Part shown: positions 1 to 4,961 of the stretch, in pieces
How positions within the stretch are numbered: the first letter of the stretch is position 1
Layout of the letters: each line of letters opens with the position of its first letter
The notes under the pieces: model-generated
The model's input: only the letters and a program-made list of their open reading frames with translations
The model's database searches: none
Told to the model about the DNA's origin: nothing
Assembly: GCA_021794335.1 (NCBI GenBank)
Contig: JAJYQZ010000092.1
Span: 1-5,094 of the forward strand
Source: a bacterium
GTDB taxonomy: Bacteria; SZUA-79; Acidulodesulfobacterales; Acidulodesulfobacteraceae
Direction: 5' to 3'
DNA: 5,094 bases
Position numbers and translations under genes: made by a program

Positions 1-300
1 TAAAAATAACGGGCAGTATTCCTGAAGAAATATACCTATGCCGAAACTAAAAGGTATGGCAAACAATAAAGCAAGAAATGTTACCATAAAAGTTCCGGCA
101 AGAAAGGTAAGCGCGCCAAAAACCTCTTTTGGAGGATTCCACTCCTTAACCCATAAAAATGGAAAGCCGTACCTGATAATTGCGGGGTAGCTGTAAAAAA
201 GTATAACGGTAACCGCTATTAAAAAAACCGAAATAACGGATAACACAAAAATCGAAAGGATAAACTTATAGAGGTCGTCTTTATATTTTAGATTAAACAT
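1..300 (-). CDS. pstC: Phosphate ABC transporter permease PstC (N-terminal part, cut by the window edge)
   Basis: This is the first 100 codons of an inner-membrane permease of the high-affinity phosphate transporter PstSCAB; PstC pairs with PstA to form the channel driven by the PstB ATPase. The ATG is at 300-298 and an AAGGAAGG ribosome site lies at 320-313, twelve bases upstream. A short charged N-terminus (residues 1-12) is followed by a long hydrophobic segment (about 13-36). Next comes a periplasmic stretch with the family signature FLWVKEWNPP (48-57), then FGALTFLAGT (61-70), and a second hydrophobic helix containing AIPFSFGIGIFLQE (81-94). These segments align by eye with E. coli PstC (FLWTKEW, YGAL, GTL, AVPVSFGIALFL). 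The remaining roughly 200 residues, including the permease EAA loop, lie outside the window. The gene is divergent from queC and appears to be first in its transcript, so a pstS gene, normally upstream, is not in the usual place. Identification is firm. Confidence 0.9.
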   Translation of the reverse strand, partial: MFNLKYKDDLYKFILSIFVLSVISVFLIAVTVILFYSYPAIIRYGFPFLWVKEWNPPKEVFGALTFLAGTFMVTFLALLFAIPFSFGIGIFLQEYCPLFL

Positions 301-357
301 CGAGATAAAAAACCTTCCTTTTTTCTAAGTTAATATTCCTTTATCAAATTTTGTCCG

Positions 358-366
358 ATTATAACA
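358..366 (-). promoter_or_regulatory. Extended -10 promoter element for pstC
   Basis: On the minus strand this reads TGTTATAAT, a perfect TATAAT preceded by the TGn extension. That arrangement often substitutes for a good -35 box, and none is seen 16-18 bases upstream. A start near 351 would give a leader of about 50 bases carrying the ribosome site at 313-320. I looked for a PhoB box (two or more TGTCA-type repeats) upstream and did not see one. Confidence 0.45.
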
Positions 367-465
367 TATCCGTTTAGGATTTTCATTAAAAAAATCTTTG
401 TTTTTATTATTTTATCATTTCAATATTACGGTTTTATTACAGTTATGTTAAATTTTTATTACAAT

Positions 466-488
466 CCGCGGCTTCGAAAGCGGCGCGG
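466..488. other. GC-rich hairpin in the pstC-queC divergent spacer
   Basis: CCGCG-GCTT at 466-474 pairs with AAGC (478-481) and CGCGG (484-488), with a CGA loop and a two-base GG bulge, giving 9 base pairs. It stands out sharply because its surroundings are almost pure A/T. It has no T tract on either side, so it does not look like an intrinsic terminator. It lies about 37 bases upstream of the queC -10 element and could be a regulator-binding site or a small repeat. Its function is unknown. Confidence 0.4.
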
Positions 489-524
489 AATTAAAAATAT
501 ATCCCAAATTACGACAATATATAT

Positions 525-530
525 TATAAT
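525..530 (+). promoter_or_regulatory. Possible -10 element of the queC promoter
   Basis: A perfect TATAAT ends only six bases before the annotated queC ATG, so transcription would be expected to begin at or next to that ATG. No recognisable -35 hexamer lies 16-18 bases upstream (the sequence there is TCCCAA). The surroundings are very AT-rich, so a chance match is possible. Confidence 0.35.
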
Positions 531-536
531 AGGTAA

Positions 537-1274
537 ATGGATAAGCTAAAAAATGCAAACAATATGAACAATAAAAGAGCCGTCGTTCTTTTTAGCGGGG
601 GACTCGATTCCGCCACTGTGCTGAAGATTGCAATAGATGAAGGCTTCGAGGTTATTCCTCTTACATTTTTTTACAATCAAAGACACAAAGCAGAAATAGA
701 GCATGCAAAAAAGATAGTCAATTTTTTTAATTTAAAAAATCATGCCATCGTCAATTTAGATTTCGGTCAAATTAAAGGCTCGGCTTTAGTAGATTTGTCC
801 GTAGCCGTACCGAAAAACAGGATTAATAAAAATAAACCGGAAAAGGCGAACAACGCAAATGATATTCCGATAACTTATGTTCCTGCAAGGAATACGATAT
901 TTTTGTCTTATGCTCTTGCCGTTGCGGAGGTTAACCTGGCGGGCGACATTTTTATAGGGGCTAACTATATCGACTACAGCGGTTATCCCGATTGCAGGCC
1001 GGACTATTTAAGGGCTTTCGAAAAAATGGCAAATCTGGCTACTAAAGCATCGGTAACGGGTGAAATAAATTTTAAGATAAATGCGCCGCTCCTTAAATTA
1101 ACCAAAAAAGATATAATTATCAGGGCTTTTGAAATCGGCGCGCCGCTTGAGCTGACCCATAGCTGTTATGACCCGATAGAAGGTCTGGCGTGCGGGGTGT
1201 GCGACTCCTGCATTTTAAGGAGAAGAGGATTCGAAGAGGCTGAAATTAAAGACCCGACCAAGTATTATAAATAA
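537..1274 (+). CDS. queC: 7-cyano-7-deazaguanine synthase QueC
   Basis: QueC is a cytoplasmic ATP-dependent enzyme converting 7-carboxy-7-deazaguanine and ammonia to preQ0, the precursor of queuosine in tRNA. The 245-residue protein has the PP-loop nucleotide motif SGGLDS at residues 20-25, the conserved YVPARNTIF at 114-122, GANYIDYSGYPDCRPDY at 141-157, and a C-terminal zinc site formed by Cys210, Cys219, Cys222 and Cys225 within SCYDP...CGVCDSC, followed by LRRRGF. Residues 93-108 form a Lys/Asn-rich loop at a position that varies in the family. The start is uncertain: most QueC proteins begin right before the AVVLFSGG strand, which would favour Met10 (base 564). Neither Met1 nor Met10 has a clear ribosome site; only AGG at 531-533 precedes Met1. 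No queD, queE or queF lies beside it. The gene ends in a strong terminator. Identification is very secure. Confidence 0.97.
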   Translation: MDKLKNANNMNNKRAVVLFSGGLDSATVLKIAIDEGFEVIPLTFFYNQRHKAEIEHAKKIVNFFNLKNHAIVNLDFGQIKGSALVDLSVAVPKNRINKNKPEKANNANDIPITYVPARNTIFLSYALAVAEVNLAGDIFIGANYIDYSGYPDCRPDYLRAFEKMANLATKASVTGEINFKINAPLLKLTKKDIIIRAFEIGAPLELTHSCYDPIEGLACGVCDSCILRRRGFEEAEIKDPTKYYK

Positions 1275-1304
1275 AAAAGGAATAAAAAAGGAATAAAAAA
1301 AAGG
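1270..1304 (+). repeat. Three short direct repeats AATAAAAAAGG after queC
   Basis: AATAAAAAAGG occurs at 1270-1280 and again at 1281-1291, and a slightly longer copy with two extra A bases occurs at 1292-1304. The first copy includes the queC stop codon and the last runs into the terminator stem. This is most simply a slippage product in A-rich DNA. Confidence 0.6.
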
Positions 1305-1350
1305 GGGTCTGATTTATTTATTCAAATAAATCAGACCCCCTTTTTTTTAT
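1293..1350. terminator. Bidirectional intrinsic terminator between queC and the FMN-binding protein gene
   Basis: A perfect 27-bp inverted repeat has arms at 1293-1319 and 1324-1350 around the four-base loop ATTC. Each strand reads a run of eight A, then GGGGGTCTGA and ATTTATTT, the loop, the mirror arm, and a run of eight T. The G/C core followed by T8 is a classical intrinsic terminator, and the matching A8 makes it work in both directions. It serves queC on the plus strand and the convergent flavoprotein gene on the minus strand. The flavoprotein stop codon (1347-1349) lies inside the outer stem. The length and exactness of the stem are more than a terminator needs, so it may also be a copy of a dispersed palindromic repeat. 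Confidence 0.88.
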
Positions 1351-1718
1351 GTGAGTTCTGTTACCTCTTTTACATTAAACACCATTACCGCCCTTGCCCA
1401 GTTAAAACGGGATTTTATTTTATCGAAGTTAGCTCCGCTATCCTCGAACCTCGCCTTGCCTTTAAGCAAAAACCCGGCGCCTTTGCCCTGCAAGCCGGCA
1501 ACATCTTTGGAAGCAAGTATCATTTGAACCTCGCTGCCCGCCTCGATATTCCTTTGCGTTTTTGTTAAATGACCCGCTGGAACCAAAAGAGTGTTATTAT
1601 CTAAAACCTCGATATAACTGTTCCATGTTGCGGCCATATGAATTCCGTCCGTTCCATTAGTCGCAAAACTCGCCGGTCCTTCGTGTTTAAGAATTTCGAT
1701 GATTTTGTCGTTAATCAT
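1347..1718 (-). CDS. Small FMN-binding split-barrel flavoprotein (Desulfovibrio FMN-binding protein type)
   Basis: The 123-residue protein belongs to the pyridoxamine 5'-phosphate oxidase-like split-barrel superfamily and resembles, by eye over its whole length, the 122-residue FMN-binding protein of Desulfovibrio vulgaris. Shared blocks are TWNSY (31-35), VLDNN-LLVPAG (38-49), the K-T phosphate-loop region (53-54), DVAG...GAGFLLKGKARF (72-91) and RFNWARAVMVFNV (104-116). Residues studied in the D. vulgaris protein have counterparts: Glu13, Trp32, Trp107 (Trp106 there) and Leu122 near the dimer-forming C-terminus. It should be a soluble cytoplasmic dimer binding one FMN per subunit. Electron transfer is the usual suggestion, but the physiological partner is not settled. 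A strong AGGGAGG ribosome site at 1734-1728 lies nine bases before the ATG. The gene is monocistronic, divergent from the pilin and convergent with queC. Fold and cofactor are likely; the exact role is open. Confidence 0.87.
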   Translation of the reverse strand: MINDKIIEILKHEGPASFATNGTDGIHMAATWNSYIEVLDNNTLLVPAGHLTKTQRNIEAGSEVQMILASKDVAGLQGKGAGFLLKGKARFEDSGANFDKIKSRFNWARAVMVFNVKEVTELT

Positions 1719-1755
1719 AAAAAAATGCCTCCCTATGCAATTTTAATTTTTTTAT

Positions 1756-1788
1756 TTTATACCAATATATATATTATATCAATATCAA
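1756..1788 (-). promoter_or_regulatory. Possible promoter region of the FMN-binding protein gene
   Basis: On the minus strand two TTGATA hexamers (1788-1783 and 1782-1777) precede a TATAAA at 1761-1756, but the spacings are 21 and 15 bases, neither ideal. A TATAAT also occurs at 1778-1773 without a -35 at the right distance. The region is clearly promoter-like in base composition and position, ahead of the strong ribosome site, but the exact element cannot be chosen from sequence alone. Confidence 0.25.
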
Positions 1789-1830
1789 GAATATTTATAC
1801 CTTGATCCTAATGTATATTAAATTTTTTAT

Positions 1831-1860
1831 TTGATTTTTAAAATAATCGGGATGTATAAT
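1831..1860 (+). promoter_or_regulatory. Sigma-70-type promoter for the pilin-like gene
   Basis: TTGATT at 1831-1836 (four of six consensus bases) is followed after 18 bases by a perfect TATAAT at 1855-1860. Transcription would begin near 1867 and give a leader of about 90 bases before the pilin ATG. This is the best-spaced -35/-10 pair in the spacer. Confidence 0.45.
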
Positions 1861-1901
1861 AAAAATATCATATTTTATGTTTATTTATTATTTAATATAA
1901 T

Positions 1902-1918
1902 TTGGCAAGTTTAATGTG
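1902..1918 (+). promoter_or_regulatory. Weak candidate sigma-54 promoter for the pilin-like gene
   Basis: TTGGCAAG at 1902-1909 matches the -24 part of the sigma-54 consensus at seven of eight positions. After the required spacing the -12 part reads ATGTG (1914-1918), with GT where GC is expected. The start would fall near 1930, just ahead of the ribosome site at 1944. Pilin genes in several proteobacteria are sigma-54 dependent, which gives the match some weight, but the -12 mismatch is serious. Confidence 0.25.
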
Positions 1919-1956
1919 AAATTTATTTTTATTAATTTTTTATGGAGGATTAATTT

Positions 1957-2691
1957 ATGGGAAGTAAATCTCATGATTTAGCAAGGGGAAAAGGCTTAAG
2001 AGTTATTTATGACAGCGGGGCGTTTACCCTTATCGAGCTGGTTATGGTCATTTTGCTGATAGGTATTCTGGCGGCTGTCGTCCTGCCTAAGTTCGTAAAT
2101 TTAACGGGCTCGGCAAACAAGGCGGCTTCGCAGGGCGTGGTCGGCTCACTGGGCGAAGGCTTGACGACCCAGCTTTCAAAAAATTTGGTAAATAACGATT
2201 TATCGTCTTATGTTACGGTTACCGGAGCCAGCAAAACAACAGCGGGAACTGTAGCATTTTTAGGAACTGCGCCGAAGGCTAATGCCCCCGGAAACAATCC
2301 TTACGAAAACCCGTTTTTGACTTTACCAAATTATCAAATGCCGTCAAGCGGTTACGGATCCGGTACTATGTATAATTTCGGCGATCCTGTCGGTAATGCT
2401 AACATCCTGTCAAACTCGTGGTGGCTTAATTATGCTGCGGGAACAGCCGTTGGACCCGGAAGCGTTAAAACCCCTGTAACATACACACCTGCGTGCGATA
2501 ACGGCACGGCTACCAATCCTAATTTCTTACAGCCAAGTTTTGATGTTCCAAATAACGAATATATCTTACCTCTCGGCGCCGTCGATTATGTTTATTCAAA
2601 CGGCACAACGGTTGATAGCTATTCGTATTATATGGCATATTCGATAAACGATAACATAGAAGGGTTTTATATGGTTCCCTGCCAGTCATAA
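1957..2691 (+). CDS. Type IV pilin-like protein with prepilin N-terminal cleavage/methylation domain
   Basis: The 244-residue protein carries a 22-residue basic leader and then the prepilin signature FTLIELVMVILLIGILAAVV from Phe23, with the invariant Glu at mature position 5 (Glu27). Prepilin peptidase should cut before Phe23. The residue before the cut is Ala22, preceded by Gly21, whereas Gly is usual. Residues 23-43 form the hydrophobic helix that anchors the subunit in the inner membrane and packs the filament core, and LPKFVNLTGSA follows as in MSHA-type pilins. The rest is a Gly/Asn/Ser/Tyr-rich globular head with only two cysteines, Cys180 and Cys242, which could close a C-terminal disulfide loop. 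GGAGG at 1944-1948, eight bases before the ATG, supports this start. No assembly genes (ATPase, platform, peptidase) are adjacent. It may be a major pilin, minor pilin or type II secretion pseudopilin; sequence alone does not decide. Confidence 0.9.
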   Translation: MGSKSHDLARGKGLRVIYDSGAFTLIELVMVILLIGILAAVVLPKFVNLTGSANKAASQGVVGSLGEGLTTQLSKNLVNNDLSSYVTVTGASKTTAGTVAFLGTAPKANAPGNNPYENPFLTLPNYQMPSSGYGSGTMYNFGDPVGNANILSNSWWLNYAAGTAVGPGSVKTPVTYTPACDNGTATNPNFLQPSFDVPNNEYILPLGAVDYVYSNGTTVDSYSYYMAYSINDNIEGFYMVPCQS

Positions 2692-2728
2692 CGCATAATT
2701 TATAATTTACGGCTATTCAGGATATAGA

Positions 2729-2771
2729 CCAAATTCCCCTCTCCCTTTATGGGTTAGGGAGGGGGCTTTGG
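2729..2771. repeat. Hairpin element between the convergent pilin and small-protein genes, possible REP-like repeat or terminator
   Basis: CCCTCTCCC at 2737-2745 pairs with GGGAGGGGG at 2757-2765 (nine pairs, one of them T-G) around an 11-base loop. An outer CCAAA/TTTGG stem (2729-2733 with 2767-2771) adds five pairs across a small internal loop. It sits midway between two convergent genes and could end transcription from both, but neither side has a run of T. The pattern of CCCCTCTCCCTTxATGGG followed by GGTTAGGG resembles a palindromic repeat seen dispersed in many bacterial genomes; that comparison is from memory. Confidence 0.5.
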
Positions 2772-2815
2772 CATTATTCTAACTGTCTCACCCGCCTGTC
2801 CATTTCGGTTTCGGC

Positions 2816-3037
2816 TTATAATTTTTGTAATTTTTCCATATTTACTCCGGCTTCTTTAAGAGAGGCGTACGCTTTTATTTTCATAAGCCGTATATATAAA
2901 TCCTCAAAATCTTTCTGTTCCTTTATTCTTTTAGATATTTCCTTCATAATTTGCCTGCAGTTTTTTTGTTTTCTTTGAAGCCTGTTTTGCTTTGATTTAA
3001 AAAGAGAAAAAATATTAAAATTGTTTTTCATTTTCAC
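2816..3037 (-). CDS. Small, very basic protein of unknown function
   Basis: I do not recognise this 73-residue protein. It has 15 Lys and 5 Arg against 7 acidic residues (net about +13), one cysteine (Cys27), no signal peptide and no membrane segment. Residues 1-28 are Asn/Lys/Gln-rich and probably flexible. Residues 28-72 look helical, with regularly spaced Ile/Leu/Met, and may form a helical hairpin broken near Gly64 (KEAGVN). The start is GTG at 3037-3035: the strong AAGGAGG ribosome site at 3052-3046 is eight bases from it but 14 from the in-frame ATG at 3031-3029, so GTG is preferred. It lies 219 bases downstream of nadB on the same strand, with a possible promoter of its own at 3114-3122. 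The good ribosome site and intact frame argue for a real gene. The charge suggests nucleic-acid or ribosome contact, but that is only a guess. Confidence 0.6.
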   Translation of the reverse strand: MKMKNNFNIFSLFKSKQNRLQRKQKNCRQIMKEISKRIKEQKDFEDLYIRLMKIKAYASLKEAGVNMEKLQKL

Positions 3038-3044
3038 GATAAAT

Positions 3045-3052
3045 CCCTCCTT
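3045..3052 (-). promoter_or_regulatory. Ribosome binding site that favours the GTG start of the small basic protein
   Basis: The minus strand reads AAGGAGGG from 3052 to 3045, with seven bases left before the GTG at 3037. The alternative ATG two codons later would be 13 bases away, beyond the usual range. Confidence 0.65.
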
Positions 3053-3090
3053 TTCTTTTTTGATTCCGGTTTAGTGTAATATTGATTTAA

Positions 3091-3110
3091 TTTAATTAAA
3101 TTTAATTAAA
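3091..3110. repeat. Tandem pair of the palindrome TTTAATTAAA
   Basis: The ten-base perfect palindrome TTTAATTAAA occurs twice head to tail. It lies just downstream of the putative start point of the small-protein transcript, so it could bind a regulator, but such sequences also arise easily in AT-rich DNA. Confidence 0.5.
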
Positions 3111-3113
3111 TCC

Positions 3114-3122
3114 ACTATATCA
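3114..3122 (-). promoter_or_regulatory. Possible extended -10 promoter for the small basic protein
   Basis: The minus strand reads TGATATAGT, five of six TATAAT bases with a TGn extension; no good -35 is visible 17 bases upstream. A start near 3107 gives a leader of about 70 bases. A small palindrome, GAATTG-TTT-CAATTC at 3147-3161, lies just upstream of the expected -35 position. Confidence 0.35.
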
Positions 3123-3256
3123 TATTTATGTTACAGAATTATGACGGAATTGTTTCAATTCTATTAAATTTTTGTGAAATTTTAACGAAATTACAGGCCG
3201 AGAATAAATAAAACGGAAGAACTTAGAAGCAGCTGGATTAATTGTTAATTGTTGAA

Positions 3257-4900
3257 TTAAAGTATCGTAGGGTGCTTAAACGCAGTATCGTCTTTATAGG
3301 GATAGTCAATATTGTAGTGTGTTCCTCTTGATTCTTTTCTTAGGCTTGCGGATGTGATTATAAGGTTTGCAACCTCGGCTATGTTTCTTAATTCCAATAA
3401 ATCTGGAGATATTTTAAAATTCCAGTAGTATTCCTTGATTTCGGCTATGAGGTTGTCTATCCTTCTTTTTGCCCTCTCAAGTCTTTTATTTGAACGAACA
3501 ATGCCCACATAGTTCCACATAGCGCGCCGGAGTTCATCCCAGTTATGCGTTATAACTATCAGCTCATCCGCTACCTCAAGCCCAAAATCTTTCCACTCGG
3601 GTAGTGTAACAGGCTCACCGCTATGCAATACCAAGCCCGAAACCGCTCTTGCCTCGCCATTACCAAACCCCTCGTCTTTTTTAAACATCGGGACTGTTGC
3701 CTCATAAGCCTTTTTTGCAAAAACGCATCCCTCGAGAAGCGAATTGCTTGCAAGCCTGTTTGCCCCGTGAAGACCGGTGCAGGCTACCTCGCCGATTGCA
3801 TATAAATTGCCTATCGATGTAAGTCCTTTTTTGTCGGTCAACACCCCCCCGCAAAGATAATGGGCGGCGGGAACAACCGGAATCCATTTCTTTGACATAT
3901 CTATACCGAAACTTAAAGTGGTTTTAAATATATCGGGAAACCTTTTCTCTAAAAATTCCCTGCTTTTGTGAGTCATATCGAGATAGACGCAATCACCCCC
4001 CGTTCTTTTTAATTCGAAGTCAATCGTCCTTGCCACAATATCCCTCGGGGCTAAGCTCTTTAAAGGGTGAACCTTATCCATAAAGGGCGTTCCGTCTTTT
4101 AGCCTTAAAACCCCGCCCTCTCCCCTTAAGGCCTCGGATATCAGGAAAGATTTAGCCTCAGGGTGGTATAGTATGGTTGGATGAAACTGATAAAATTCCA
4201 TATTGGCAATATTCGCGCCTGCCCTTTTTGCCATTGCAACACCGTCGCCTGTGGATATATCGGGATTAGATGTATATAGAAAAACCTTTCCTGCGCCGCC
4301 CGTTGCCAAAACGACAACATCCGCGCTCACCGTTATAACCTTATTGATATTTTTATTTAAAAAATATGCCCCCAAAATCCTGTTTTTCTTTTCTCTTTCG
4401 GCTTTAAGCTTATGCGTCGTTATCAAATCGACCCCGATATGATTCTCAAATATTTTTATATTGGGTTTTTTCCTCGATGTATCGACTAATGCCCTTTCTA
4501 TCTCCCTTCCGGTGATGTCCCCCGCGTGAAGGACCCTTCTTTCGGAATGCCCGCCTTCTCGTCCTAAATCAAATTCCTCATTGTTTTCTTTGTGTTTCGC
4601 AAAATTAACCCCCCAGTCTAAAAGGTCGCGTACGACGCCCGGCCCCTCTTCCACCACCATTCTGACGACATCCTCGTCGCATAAACCGTCGCCTGCGGCT
4701 AATGTATCTTTTACATGCTTTTCATAAGAATCTTTGGTAAGATTCATAACGGCGGCAAGCCCCCCTTGAGCGTAATTTGTGTTGGATTCCGCTTCCTCTT
4801 TTTTTGTAAATATGCCGACGGAAACCGTTTCGCCGAACCTATTTGCAAGAGAAAGACCCGCTATTCCAGAACCTATAATTAGAACATTAAAATGTGTCAC
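3257..4900 (-). CDS. nadB: L-aspartate oxidase NadB
   Basis: NadB is a cytoplasmic FAD enzyme that oxidises L-aspartate to iminoaspartate, which NadA condenses with dihydroxyacetone phosphate to quinolinate for NAD synthesis. Oxygen or fumarate can accept the electrons, so it also works in anaerobes. The 547 residues are close to the E. coli length of 540. The FAD dinucleotide motif GSGIAG is at 10-15, NYAQGG at 42-47, REGGHS at 114-119, QFHPT at 238-242, APRD at 284-287, VPAAHY at 343-348 and GLHGANRLASNSLLEG at 376-391. His240, Arg286, His347 and Arg382 match the E. coli active-site residues His244, Arg290, His351 and Arg386 at a constant offset, and Glu115 matches Glu121. The C-terminal helical domain ends in SRGTHYNIDYP (524-534). 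The start is GTG at 4900-4898, just before the FAD strand; an in-frame stop 21 bases upstream with no ATG between excludes an earlier start. No clear ribosome site is seen. nadA and nadC are not in the window. Confidence 0.97.
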   Translation of the reverse strand: MTHFNVLIIGSGIAGLSLANRFGETVSVGIFTKKEEAESNTNYAQGGLAAVMNLTKDSYEKHVKDTLAAGDGLCDEDVVRMVVEEGPGVVRDLLDWGVNFAKHKENNEEFDLGREGGHSERRVLHAGDITGREIERALVDTSRKKPNIKIFENHIGVDLITTHKLKAEREKKNRILGAYFLNKNINKVITVSADVVVLATGGAGKVFLYTSNPDISTGDGVAMAKRAGANIANMEFYQFHPTILYHPEAKSFLISEALRGEGGVLRLKDGTPFMDKVHPLKSLAPRDIVARTIDFELKRTGGDCVYLDMTHKSREFLEKRFPDIFKTTLSFGIDMSKKWIPVVPAAHYLCGGVLTDKKGLTSIGNLYAIGEVACTGLHGANRLASNSLLEGCVFAKKAYEATVPMFKKDEGFGNGEARAVSGLVLHSGEPVTLPEWKDFGLEVADELIVITHNWDELRRAMWNYVGIVRSNKRLERAKRRIDNLIAEIKEYYWNFKISPDLLELRNIAEVANLIITSASLRKESRGTHYNIDYPYKDDTAFKHPTIL

Positions 4901-4961
4901 GGTATGTATGGCATTAAATTAAAACGGATATTTTAAGGTATTTCATCTGCACAGGTAATAA

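Noticed and set aside
301..536. Possible preQ1 riboswitch upstream of queC
   Set aside because: The conserved preQ1 aptamer pattern (G/C stem, A-rich tail pairing back, AACTAA-like 3' segment) is not found; only the GC hairpin at 466-488 is present, and it lies upstream of the likely transcription start.
1756..1801. Direct repeat TTTATACC at 1756-1763 and 1794-1801 as a regulator site
   Set aside because: Eight-base AT-rich repeats are expected by chance in this spacer, and one copy coincides with a possible -10 element.
3181..3256. Intrinsic terminator after nadB
   Set aside because: Only AT-rich short repeats (TTAATTG twice, a six-pair TTAATT/AATTAA stem) occur; no G/C stem followed by a T run, so read-through or factor-dependent ending is more likely.
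3571..3887. Minus- and plus-strand open frames of about 60 codons (3571-3753, 3623-3805, 3702-3887)
   Set aside because: They lie wholly inside nadB in other frames, have no ribosome sites or recognisable domains, and nadB is intact and conserved across this stretch.
4203..4442. Plus-strand 79-codon open frame with a hydrophobic stretch
   Set aside because: It is antisense to the conserved FAD-domain part of nadB, and its hydrophobic run is the complement of Lys/Asn-rich codons. No ribosome site precedes it.
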